Of a DNA stretch of 20,418 bases, positions 1 through 8,023 are shown piece by piece. Source of the DNA: Sporisorium sorghi (lineage: Eukaryota; Basidiomycota; Ustilaginomycetes; Ustilaginales; Ustilaginaceae); NCBI GenBank assembly GCA_023212695.1, contig JALCCG010000349.1, positions 1 to 20,418 of the forward strand, written 5' to 3'. The position numbers were made by a program, and so were the translations under genes. Position 1 is the first letter of the stretch, and every line of letters starts with the position of its first letter. The notes below the pieces were generated by a model. It did not search any database. It saw only the letters and a list, made by a program, of their open reading frames with translations, and was not told the origin of the DNA.

Positions 1-61
1 TTTTTTTTTTTATTTTAATCGCCACCCCCGACCTTACCTCTTTTCCTCCCCTCCCCCCCTC

Positions 62-114
<53 letters not shown>

Positions 115-211
115 CCACGACTCTGCTCGAATCTTCTTCATCCTCGCTCTCTCTCTCTCTCTCTGCCATCCTGTTCAGTCAAGGCCAACGTCGACGTCGA
201 GGGGCATCAAC
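1..211 (+). promoter_or_regulatory. DIB1 upstream region, pyrimidine-rich with long T tract
   Basis: This stretch lies directly upstream of the DIB1 start. It contains a T run at the very start, an uninterrupted run of 48 T at 67-114, and a (CT)n run at 147-164. Pyrimidine-rich leaders are common in front of fungal housekeeping genes, so a promoter or 5' UTR role is likely but inferred. I see no clear TATA box. Exact lengths of such homopolymers are often unreliable in assemblies. Confidence 0.5.
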
Positions 212-795
212 ATGTCGTACTTCCTACCGCACCTTCCCACAGGCTGGCACGTCGACCAGGCGATTCTGTCCGAAGAAGACCGCGTGGTCATCATCCGCTT
301 CGGCCACGACACGGACCCCGTATGCATGGAGATGGACGAAACGCTGTACAAGATTTCGACGGCGGTGCAGAAGTTTGCCGTAGTCTATCTTGTGGACATC
401 ACGCAGGTGCCGGACTTTAACAAGATGTACGAGCTCTACGATGCTTGCTCGACCATGTTCTTCTACCGCAACAAGCACATTATGATTGATTTGGGGACGG
501 GCAACAACAACAAGATGTGAGTGTAGTTGTGGCAGCTGCGAGATCAAGCGGAAGAAGCGGATACTGACGATGATGCGATTTGGTGGGTGATAGCAATTGG
601 GCGATTACGGACCGACAGGAGCTCATCGATATCGTCGAAGTGGTGTATAGGGGCGCGAGCAAGGGCCGTGGTCTCGTCATCAGTCCCAAAGGTAAGCTCT
701 CGTCGCATCTTTACTTCAGAGAGAGAGAAGGGCCATTGACTGACTTTGCGATTCTTTTGCGCCATACAGACTACTCGACAAGACGGCATTACTAG
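212..795 (+). CDS. DIB1: U5 snRNP thioredoxin-like protein Dib1/Dim1 (TXNL4A family)
   Basis: This is the U5 snRNP 15-kDa protein, a component of the U4/U6.U5 tri-snRNP needed for pre-mRNA splicing in the nucleus. It has three exons: 212-516, 594-691 and 770-795. Introns are 517-593 (GTGAGT...TAG, CTGAC branch site near 564) and 692-769 (GTAAGC...CAG). The spliced product is 142 residues, the same length as the human protein. It opens with MSYFLPHLPTGWHVDQAI, carries the DPVCMEMDE segment where thioredoxins have their CxxC, and ends KDYSTRRHY, matching the family tail. The thioredoxin fold is retained without the redox cysteine pair. The second splice restores the family sequence NNKINWA at one junction and SPKDYS at the other, which strongly supports the intron calls. 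The next gene downstream lies on the same strand, 640 bp away. Confidence 0.96.
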
Positions 796-1435
796 CGTGC
801 ATCACAAACCAACATCTTGAAAGTATACCCCCTCGATCCAAAGTCAAAGCTCTCGATACATTGTACTCTACTGAAAACTTACTCAACCGAGACTGGTGTG
901 ATGGGGCGCGGCCGATGAGAGTGTGCTGCTGCATTGTGACTGCTGGCTGAAGGCATTTCGAATCAAGTTGGGCTGAGTTGGCTGCGGCTTGAAATGGTGC
1001 AGTCATAAAGTGAGTGTGGCCTTGTTGGAAGAAGACGACTTTCGACTTTTGCTTGATTTCAAGAGGATGACCTGGGTATGCGTTGAATAATTTTGACCTT
1101 GTTTTCCGCACTCGAGACCCGCCGTCCCCAACCTTGAGCATTGAGCAATTGAGCAATTGAGCGTATTGAGCATTGATCTCTCGGGCGCAGCAAAGGTCAG
1201 AAAGCGCAGCGCATGCGATCGAGCCCATCTCTCTCTCAGCCTTGCAACAACCATCATCATCGCCCGCACCGACACCCAACGAAACGAACTCAAGAGCGCA
1301 TCACCTTCCACCACACCCATTGCATCAACCCACACACACGCACCGTTCTGCAGCAGCTGGCAAGCGCGCGCTTCTCACGCATTCGACATCGCTGCGGCCA
1401 AGATCACCACCTACTCTTCAAATAGCACTCACACC
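796..1435. promoter_or_regulatory. DIB1 3' flank and Ies4-like gene promoter
   Basis: There is no gene that I can support in these 640 bp. The region should hold the DIB1 terminator and the promoter and leader of the next gene. Its most visible feature is the cluster of TTGAGC repeats at 1134-1176, listed separately. The sequence nearest the downstream ATG is rich in CA/CAC and CT motifs. Confidence 0.5.
1134..1176 (+). repeat. Five tandem-like copies of TTGAGC
   Basis: The hexamer TTGAGC begins at 1134, 1141, 1149, 1157 and 1166, so spacing is 7, 8, 8 and 9 nt. A sixth partial TTGA follows at 1173. The cluster ends about 260 nt upstream of the Ies4-like start codon. It could be a cluster of transcription-factor sites or a simple repeat; no factor is assigned. 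Confidence 0.8.
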
Positions 1436-2941
1436 ATGGTCAAGGTCAAGTTGCGAGTGCCGCTCTCGTCCGCACCGCGCGAGACATCCTCGCCTCTAGC
1501 CAACCCCAACCCGCTGCGCAGTGCCCCGGACTACTCGGACGACGACGACGACGACGAGCCGACGACTCCGGTGCGCGACGGCGCCACGCCCGAGGTGCAT
1601 GCCAACGCTGGTGCCTCGGACGCGGAAGAGCTGCTCGAGGACGAGGAAGACGTGCAAGAAGACGACGACGAGGATCAGGAAGCTGACGAACTCGACGAGC
1701 TCGACGAGCTCGACGAGCTCGAAGCAGACGACGATGCGCTCTCCAAAGCTGCTTCCGGATCGACGCCCAAGCGCCGGGGCATCACGCTCAAGTCCAAGGG
1801 CAGTGGAGGGGGCGAGTCCGCATCACCGTCGAACGACGGCTCGGCGAGTCCGCATTCAGGAGCGAGCAAGCTGGCCAGGCGCGGCAACCTGGCTCGCATC
1901 GCGCAGGTGCAGGCCATGTCCGTCGAAGAGCTCGATGCGCTGCCTGCAGCCAAGAGGCGTAAAACCGCCAAGGCGCGCGGCGCTGCTGGTCCCGGACGAG
2001 GGTGGAGGAAAGGCCTGACCAAGGGCCAGAAGCCCGTCTACGAGCTCCCAACCGCAGAGACGACGCCGGCGACGTTCGGTAACACGGCCAACGCGCGCGC
2101 CTCGCCCGCCGCTTCCCTTACCTCGATCAAAGCAGAAACGCCCACGCCGTCGGCGCGCAGCACTCCCTTGCCCAGCACCACGCTGCCCCGGCCCCGCTCC
2201 ATCCCCAGCCTCGCATCCGTCGCCGTCGCCGCAGAGTCGAGCCACAGCAAAGCCCTGCCGTCTTCCTCCTCCGCTGCTCGAATCGCACCAGCAGCCCCGT
2301 CAGCATCGACGTCGATCAAGATCGTCTCCGGACCCGGCGGGCAGACGTTCACGGGCGACCTCAGCGCCAAGGCGGGCACGGCGAAGAACCCAGGCTTCCG
2401 CTATCCGCCGCTGCCGAGCTCGCGCGCGGGACCGCCCGTGCAGCCCATCGCGAGGATCCCGACGGCGTTCCAGCCGCCGATCCCGCTGGAGAGGAACGCG
2501 AGGCAGCCGAGACGGTGGAGCAAGGCCAAGCGCGAGGTGCTGAGTGTGGGCGGGCGGCCGTGGAGTGTGCCTGTGTTTTATGGCGGCGAGGACAGGGGGT
2601 ATGATAAAAAGGTCGATGCTCCTGCGGGTGCGGCGGCGGTGGCAGGGGGAGCGGCAGGAGCGGCGGACAAGGTGGTGAGCAAGGCGGGTACGCCGTCTGC
2701 TGCTGCTGCTGCTGCACCGGCGGCGAGCAGCGCGCCAACAGCAGCAAAGGTCTCGCCTGTGCCTTCGACGCCTACGCCCACGCCCGCGGCGGGTCAGACC
2801 AGCACTTCGACCGCACCGACGACGATGCTCGCCAAGGGAGGCTCGCCGTTGCCCCCGCCGAAACATCTCAACGGCCTCAACAGCCAGACCGACACAAACT
2901 GGCGCGGTCAATCGCCTGCATTCCTGTTTGGAGGCCGTTGA
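1436..2941 (+). CDS. Putative INO80 chromatin-remodelling subunit Ies4-like protein
   Basis: This is a 501-residue, intronless, low-complexity nuclear-type protein. The ATG at 1436 is the first in its open frame and sits in a good context (ACACCATGG). It begins MVKVKLRVPL, then has an acidic block (D runs near residues 34-40 and four DEL repeats near 84-95), and a basic segment near 147-205 that includes AKRRKTAK and GRGWRKGLTKGQ. A Ser/Ala/Pro-rich linker follows. A conserved-looking patch near 356-386 reads RQPRRWSKAKR and then GRPWSVPVFYGG. The short N-terminal strand, the basic GRGWRKG element and the RRW...GxxW.P patch resemble fungal Ies4 proteins of the INO80 complex, as I remember that family. 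The match is by pattern only. It could be another chromatin-associated disordered protein. It is convergent with PRP18, with 225 bp between stop codons. Confidence 0.55.
   Translation: MVKVKLRVPLSSAPRETSSPLANPNPLRSAPDYSDDDDDDEPTTPVRDGATPEVHANAGASDAEELLEDEEDVQEDDDEDQEADELDELDELDELEADDDALSKAASGSTPKRRGITLKSKGSGGGESASPSNDGSASPHSGASKLARRGNLARIAQVQAMSVEELDALPAAKRRKTAKARGAAGPGRGWRKGLTKGQKPVYELPTAETTPATFGNTANARASPAASLTSIKAETPTPSARSTPLPSTTLPRPRSIPSLASVAVAAESSHSKALPSSSSAARIAPAAPSASTSIKIVSGPGGQTFTGDLSAKAGTAKNPGFRYPPLPSSRAGPPVQPIARIPTAFQPPIPLERNARQPRRWSKAKREVLSVGGRPWSVPVFYGGEDRGYDKKVDAPAGAAAVAGGAAGAADKVVSKAGTPSAAAAAAPAASSAPTAAKVSPVPSTPTPTPAAGQTSTSTAPTTMLAKGGSPLPPPKHLNGLNSQTDTNWRGQSPAFLFGGR
1685..1720 (+). 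repeat. Four 9-bp in-frame repeats encoding Asp-Glu-Leu
   Basis: Four consecutive 9-mers, GACGAACTC followed by three copies of GACGAGCTC, encode DEL four times inside the acidic block of the Ies4-like protein. The identical codons suggest recent slippage expansion rather than selection for codon variety. Confidence 0.9.
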
Positions 2942-3166
2942 GGGGCGGTATTGCACACACACGGCAGGCAGGGTGGCACGCACGGAAGTTGGTGTGACAT
3001 GGGTTGTATCGCGCAGACGCGCTTTTGTAATTGCATAGGCTTTCGATGCCGAGATCAGCAGGGCCGGGTATCAAGTGGTGTGACTATGGTGAGCGACTGC
3101 ATGGAGGCCGGAACGAACGACGAGCAGAGAACTGCTGAGCAGAAGTGACATCGTGAGCCTGTGCGC

Positions 3167-3796
3167 TCAACCCATCATCATGCTAATATCCCCCGGCGGA
3201 TACCTCGTCTGCGCAAACGTCATCAACCTCTTCAAGCTCTGAATGTACTTTCTCGACACCTCATCATTCAGCACATGGGCCACATTGCTGCTGAAAATCT
3301 TCTCTCTCCCGGACCTCTCATGGATGCCGACCATGGTGACGCCGATGGGCCAGGGGGCGTTGCCGATCGAGAGCTGCAAGTACGAGTCGTTGGCCATGCG
3401 GTACTGTCTGCGCTGCATGTGGTGTACGATTTCGGCGATGCGCATGAGCACGTCCGGGGTGAGCGCGCGCTTGCGCAGCTTTTTGAAGAGCGGCTTGAGG
3501 TAGTCGGCGGACTGCACCTGTGTGGCTGCGGCGAGCTTGCCCTGCATGGTGTGCTTGACGTCGTCGGGGCGGGCGGCGAGCGTGTCGGCCCATTCCTGTA
3601 GAAGATCTTTGAGGGTGTAGTAGATGATGGGGTAGACGCGGTCGATGTCGGTCTTGATCAGGTCTAGGTCGAGCAGGCTGTGCATGCCGACCCCTTGGCG
3701 TGAGGGTGCTTTTGAGCTCGAGGCGCTTACACTTGCCGCATCGCCTGCTGGAGGTGCAGGGGCGGAATCGCCTATCGCCGCGACCGTGGCCGCATC

Positions 3797-3842
<46 letters not shown>

Positions 3843-4444
3843 GCCTCCAGCCGCGCCTGTTCAGCTTTGCCCTTGCTGGCAGCATTGCGCTTCTTAAGCA
3901 GCTCGAGCGCGGTGGCACTCTCGGCGCTCTGCAGTGCATTCCGGAAATCGTTCTGCCCAAGCGACCCACCGCCCTTCTCCTCGATCAGTTCGAGCGCCCT
4001 CAAGCGCAGCCGCCGCTCCTTGTCCGTCTCGCCGAATAGCCGGATGGGCTCGCCCTTGGCACGCAAGCGGCGCACCGCCTCGTCGTTGGACACGTTGAAC
4101 TTTTCGCGCTCCACCTCGCCCGCGGCTGTTGTTAGGGCGTCGCGTGTCGCTGCGCTCATGCCGGGTGCAGCGGCAGCAGATGACGGTAAGGGTGCGACCG
4201 CATCGAGGGGAGTGGATTTGAGCCGTTTGGAGGGTGAAGAGGGCGAGGCGGAGGAGGAGGAGGAGGAGGGCGATGCGGATCGTTGCTGCTGTTCGCGCAG
4301 CTTTTCGAGGTCGCCGCGGCGCATGTACTTGGTAGGTGGTGGTGCAGCAGCCGTGGCAGAGGCAGAGGTGCTTGCCTCGGAGGACGCAGAGGCGAGCTCG
4401 GCCGCTTTACGCTTGTTGGCGATCTCTGCCTTGAGGAAGTCCAT
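3167..4444 (-). CDS. PRP18: Pre-mRNA-splicing factor Prp18
   Basis: This is a second-step splicing factor that acts with Slu7 and U5 snRNP in 3' splice-site use. It is one uninterrupted 425-residue frame. The start MDFLKAEIANKRKAAE matches the family N-terminus. A KYMRRGDLEKL segment follows at about residue 40. The splicing factor motif lies near 115-165, with the hallmark GEPIRLFGETD. The helical Prp18 domain spans about 275-418 and includes QGKLAAATQVQSADYLKPLF and the conserved loop GNAPWPIGVTMVGIHERSGR near 357-376. The end is KYIQSLKRLMTFAQTRYPPG. Between the two domains is an insertion with a run of 14 glutamines (residues 202-215), and Ser-rich stretches lie near residues 55-75; these are absent from the human and yeast proteins as I know them. 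The gene shares a 414-bp divergent promoter region with COX12. Confidence 0.95.
3800..3842. repeat. CTG/CAG trinucleotide microsatellite in PRP18
   Basis: Fourteen uninterrupted CTG triplets on the + strand read as CAG in the PRP18 reading direction and give the polyglutamine run. Because all codons are CAG, the tract should be prone to length change between strains. Confidence 0.95.
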
Positions 4445-4858
4445 CTTGAGCGAAGCTCGTACCTTGAGAGGCGAGTGGTTGGCGAGATGGAAGATGATGG
4501 CTCGAACAATGGAAAGTTCGAGGCTGCCTCAAAAGTTAGGGTCCAGCGCGGAAAGGTGGAGGGAATTTTTGCATTTTGTTAAGTCGAGGTCAAGTTAGTC
4601 CTCATTTCATTTTTGGCAGCTCGGAACCGACGAAAAGGCTCTACCGTGCGTGAAATTGGCTTGAAAATCCGACTTCAGCCGTGGTGAGCAACTCGCTTGC
4701 TCATCTCCTCGCTCAAGCTTGAAAGCGAGAGAGCGAGTGGCTGTCAAAATTCCAAAAGCAGTTCCAGATTCGCTTGATCGCCATCAAGAACATCGCTCCT
4801 CCTCATCATCCTCAATCAATCAATCAACCACCACACCTCACAAACATTCCCGCCCAAA
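4445..4858. promoter_or_regulatory. Divergent promoter between PRP18 and COX12
   Basis: These 414 bp separate the start codons of two divergently transcribed genes and must hold both promoters. I see a pyrimidine-rich and CAAT-repeat leader just before the COX12 ATG (CAAT/CAATC repeats near 4812-4828). No clear TATA box or named factor site stands out. Confidence 0.6.
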
Positions 4859-5947
4859 ATGTCCGACTCCGAGCAAAAGTCCTTCACCCTCCAGACCGCA
4901 TCGTTCGACGCGCGTTTCCCCAACCAGAACCAGACCAAGCACTGCTGGCAAAAGTGAGTTTTTTTTTTTTGCGTACAAGGCACAAGTTGCTGTCCATAGA
5001 GCGGGAATGCTGATACATTGTTTTCGTCTTTCAACAGCTACGTCGACTACTTCCGATGCGTCAACGCTAAGGGCGAGGAGTTTGTGCCGTGCAAGCAGTT
5101 CTTCCGCGCCTACAACTCTTTGTGCCCTAACGAGTGGGTGAGTAGTTTTTTTTTTTTTTGGGGGGGGGAAGGAGGACGGCGGTTGCGATCGAGACCGGCA
5201 CAATATCATTGGAAACACGCGAGAAGGTAGCTCGCCAACGCAAAGCGCTTGGTGGCGACAAAGACGACATTGCGGACCAGCCGATCAGACGAGGCAGAGT
5301 GGCGAAACAGACGAAGCTGCGCATCCCAGACATTCGAGGTTCGCGCCCTCCACGTTCAGCAGAGGATGGATTGTGCAGCAAGCTCTCAGTGTCGGGGAAT
5401 ATTCCGTCCAGCCTGGTGGATCCGACGCTGCACTGCAATTCGACGGTGAAGCCGGGACGGCAGCGACGTGTCTACTTGCATCCGTCGGTACAGCCGGAAA
5501 TGTCATGCGAGCTCAAACTGGAGCAGCGAAAGGGAGCTCGGGAGTATCGACCAACAGCAGCACTGCCGTCCGCAAGCAAAGCAGGCGCGGGCATCTTGCT
5601 GCAAATCCCAGACGCCATGCTCGGAACCAAAGCTAAGATCACTGCGCCAGTCTGCCCCTTTGGCTCGAATTCCAACCACCAACATCCGCAGCATCTGCGA
5701 CTCTCCGACACTACCGCACCAGTCCGCATTCCATGCATCACCTCGACATGAACCATCTTGACCGTTGCTACTTGCGCCGCCGCCGCCGCCGCCGCCGCCG
5801 CCGTCCTTCTGTCCATCTTCGCCCCCCTCTATGCCGCCAAAGCACCCAAATCGCTGACCCCATCTTCACCCCATTTCTCCATCACAGATCGCAAAGTGGA
5901 ACGAACAGAGGGAGAACAACTGTTTCCCTGCCTCGCTCGAGCCTTAA
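4859..5947 (+). CDS. COX12: Cytochrome c oxidase subunit 6B (Cox12), three exons
   Basis: This is a small intermembrane-space subunit of respiratory complex IV. Exons are 4859-4953, 5038-5137 and 5888-5947. The introns are 84 nt (GTGAGT...CAG) and 750 nt (GTGAGT...CAG). The spliced protein has 84 residues, close to yeast Cox12 (83). It contains [20 protein letters not shown], and the twin cysteine motif is C29-x9-C39 and C50-x10-C61, the Mia40-type CHCH fold that uses no cleaved presequence. The last exon supplies IAKWNEQRENNCFPASLEP, aligning with the IxKWxxQRxxGxF tail of the family, which fixes the distant acceptor site. A fifth cysteine (C77) lies in the tail, where the homologues I know lack one. 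The gene is convergent with FRM2. Confidence 0.94.
5138..5887 (+). other. Unusually long COX12 intron 2 (750 nt)
   Basis: The donor GTGAGT at 5138 and the acceptor CAG ending at 5887 are required to join the two conserved coding parts. A CTGAC branch-like site lies about 30 nt before the acceptor. The intron holds a T run followed directly by a G run near 5147-5168 and a GCC triplet run at about 5776-5803. The other introns found here are 73-84 nt. An open frame crosses most of this intron but has no ATG near its start and no recognised domain. I saw no convincing box C/D snoRNA. Confidence 0.85.
5776..5803 (+). repeat. GCC trinucleotide microsatellite
   Basis: An uninterrupted run of about nine GCC/CGC units lies within COX12 intron 2. 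It is non-coding in the spliced gene. Confidence 0.9.
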
Positions 5948-6249
5948 GACAGTGCATAGGCTCTTGGCGCAACAAACAAATTTCTTGATGTAACATGGTA
6001 TGACTGTGCCAGCGGTTGTCGTTCACTTTTCGAAGGTGATGGGTGTGCGCACACGTCTCTGTGGAATGCTAGAACTGTTTTTCACTCTCGAGACGACAAA
6101 TGGGCGTGCGACTGTGTTTTGTTTGGGCGTCGAATGGACTCGGCATGGAGTGAGGATTGATTCTGCACAACCATACGGCTTCACTCGGCAAGGGCAAGGG
6201 CATTGTTCCATTTCTACAGCTCTACAGCAGTCTACACATCTACCTTCGT
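5948..6249. terminator. Convergent 3' region of COX12 and FRM2
   Basis: These 302 bp lie between two convergent stop codons. The stretch should contain both transcript ends. No gene, strong hairpin or canonical AATAAA is apparent to me. Confidence 0.4.
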
Positions 6250-6897
6250 TCAAGCGCCGAACACCTTGAGCCTGTCCTTGTTCTCCTGCTCCTCGTTGTA
6301 CTCCTTGGGCTGTGGCTCGACGGTCTTTGCGCCAAAGACGAGCTCGGCCTTGATCTGCCAGTCCTCAGGCAAGCCGTACTTCTTCTTGAGCGTGTCCTGG
6401 GTCAAGTTGCCGTAGTGCTGGAGGTTAGCCCCATATCCGGCATTCGTGAGCGCGACCCAGGTGTTGGTCTGCGCGATGGCACTCGCGTGCTCGGACCAGA
6501 TCGGGAAGTTGTCCGCGTACTGCGGCAGCTTCTCCTGCAGCGCTTTGACGGATGCGTTGGACTCGAAGAACAGCACCGTGCCGAGCGCGGGCTTGAACAG
6601 GTCCAGTCGCCCAACGGCGCCTGCGACGGCCTTGTCGTCTCCGCCGTGGGATTTGATCGCCGCGGTGAGCGCTTCGGGGACAGTTTGGGTCCAGTACTCG
6701 TCGTGGTCCGCGCCCAGGAGCAGCACCAAGCGGGGAGATTTGGAGTTGAACGACGACGGCGACTCGCGCAGGATCTTGCTCAGGATGGTTTGGATCTGGT
6801 CGGCCGTGAGGATGGAAGGGGTTTTGGCGAGCGTGTAGGTGCTGCGGCGCACAGCGAGGTGCGAGAGGAACGCCTGGGTGGCCTGGGGCAGAGACAT
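6250..6897 (-). CDS. FRM2: Frm2/Hbn1-type nitroreductase family protein
   Basis: This is a 215-residue FMN-dependent nitroreductase-fold protein of the fungal Frm2/Hbn1 type. In yeast these proteins affect fatty-acid signalling and oxidative or nitro-compound stress. The ATG at 6897 is the first in its open frame. Hallmarks are the early RRSTYTL segment (residues 17-23), PSSFNSKSPRLVLLLG (about 47-62, equivalent to the FMN-contacting PSSFNSQ motif of the family), GTVLFFE, the WSEHASAIAQTNTW stretch, LTNAGYGANLQHYG, and the C-terminal GLPEDWQIKAELVFGAK. No targeting signal or membrane segment is seen, so it is probably soluble. A TATA-like run lies about 100 nt upstream. Orthology to FRM2 rather than a paralogue such as HBN1 is not resolved. 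Confidence 0.88.
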   Translation of the reverse strand: MSLPQATQAFLSHLAVRRSTYTLAKTPSILTADQIQTILSKILRESPSSFNSKSPRLVLLLGADHDEYWTQTVPEALTAAIKSHGGDDKAVAGAVGRLDLFKPALGTVLFFESNASVKALQEKLPQYADNFPIWSEHASAIAQTNTWVALTNAGYGANLQHYGNLTQDTLKKKYGLPEDWQIKAELVFGAKTVEPQPKEYNEEQENKDRLKVFGA

Positions 6898-6997
6898 GGT
6901 GGGGTGTGAGTGTGTGGGTAAGGTGAGGTGGTGCTCAGGTGGCAAGTTAAGATTGAGGGTGGGGAAAAGGCGAGAAGACCAGGCAAGGGTTGGCTTC

Positions 6998-7006
6998 TAT
7001 ATATAT
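6998..7006 (-). promoter_or_regulatory. TATA-like element for FRM2
   Basis: An alternating TATATATAT run lies about 100 nt upstream of the FRM2 start codon on the reverse strand, a distance typical for a fungal core promoter. Confidence 0.5.
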
Positions 7007-7163
7007 CCACGCAGGGCGGGCAACGTGGATCACACAACACACAGACGAGAACGAAACAAGGTGTGGCCCTCACTCAAACAACAATGTTCGCCGACAGCGA
7101 CGAAGCGAGAGCCTCACCGAGCGGAACTTTTGTGCCGCCGCTTTGCTTTCGACCTCGTGCTTG

Positions 7164-7187
7164 GTGCGTGCGTGCGTGCGTGCGTGC
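7164..7187 (+). repeat. GTGC tetranucleotide microsatellite
   Basis: A run of about six GTGC/GCGT units lies in the FRM2-PEX10 intergenic region. Confidence 0.8.
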
Positions 7188-7758
7188 TTACCCCTGTTTG
7201 CCTTGCGGAAAGTCGCTGTCAGAATCCAGACGGCAAATGCCGTGATCTGCTGCTTCTCTGCCCAACTTACCCAAAGTGGGGAAGGCGAGCTGACCTTGCG
7301 CACCTTCGTTGGCATAGTGATTCTAGCTCGCTCTCGGAGATTCGGATTTTAAGGTTTCCAGAAGCGTCGCTCACGATTGCGAATCGTCACACTACGCTTT
7401 CCCCTTGATCGTGATGATAGAAAGCACGAGGGCTTGCATCGGCAGTCTGGCGCGGAGCATAGCCTCGCACTTTTTTGCCATCCGAAGGTGTTGTTGTTAT
7501 GGCAGTGTAGCGAGAAAGAGTGAATGGTGTTCAGCAGTGAGAAATGACGGAATCGACGGCTCAACATTGCGAATCGTCGTCGTCAACCTAAACTAGCGCT
7601 CTCCCTCTCTTCGGTATGCACACAAAGGAACAACGACAGGCTGGACGATGCTCAAACTGCCATACCATCGCCTCCCTTGGATAGCAGCGAGGCCAGGTGT
7701 GCGGTCACCTCAACCAGAACAAAAGAAAGGGGACTCTGGCTTCTGTATGGATTTAAGG

Positions 7759-7781
7759 CGGTGGACCGCGGATCGCGGATC
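7759..7781. promoter_or_regulatory. CGG-N4-CCG palindrome with tandem GCGGATC
   Basis: CGGTGGACCG at 7759-7768 is an inverted CGG pair, the kind of half-site arrangement bound by many fungal Zn2Cys6 dimers. It is followed at once by two GCGGATC heptamers. It lies about 256 nt upstream of PEX10. No specific regulator can be named. Confidence 0.35.
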
Positions 7782-8023
7782 GCCTCTTGGATTTTTCCTA
7801 GATGTTAACTCTCTGGTGCAGACATTTTTTGTTAAAAATTCGCCGGTTGTCCGGTTTGACGGGTCTCGGGTGATGCACAAAGTCGAGCCAGCCGGTTGTT
7901 GAAAGCCTGACTCCTTCTCCACATGCCACCTCTCTTTTCTTTTCTTGCTCAACACCATCCGCTCGATCGGTCGATATACCCTCACCGTTCTTAAACGTCC
8001 AGCGTGTGGAAAGAGGATCAACC

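Larger units (their letters stand above)
6898..8023. promoter_or_regulatory. Divergent promoter region between FRM2 and PEX10
   Basis: These 1126 bp hold no supported gene. Visible elements are a TATA-like run at 6998-7006 that suits FRM2, a GTGC tetranucleotide run near 7164-7187, a CGG-N4-CCG site at 7759-7768 followed by two tandem GCGGATC copies (7768-7781), and the 9-mer GCCGGTTGT repeated at 7842 and 7891. The last two groups lie 125-265 nt upstream of PEX10. The regulatory roles are inferred from position only. Confidence 0.5.

Noticed and set aside
1157..1435. N-terminal extension of the Ies4-like frame
   Set aside because: The extension starts at TTG, not ATG. It is Ser/Thr/His-rich like a leader and passes through the TTGAGC repeats. 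The first ATG, at 1436, has a good context.
3645..4598. A 317-codon + strand frame opposite PRP18
   Set aside because: It is Ser/Cys-rich, with a poly-Cys run from the CTG repeat, and lies antisense to an unmistakable Prp18.
5158..5751. A 197-codon + strand frame within COX12 intron 2
   Set aside because: It starts at TTG in the G run, lacks a domain, and lies wholly inside an intron whose removal yields an exact Cox12 protein.
5138..5887. Intron-encoded box C/D snoRNA in COX12
   Set aside because: I found no paired TGATGA and CTGA boxes with flanking complementarity.
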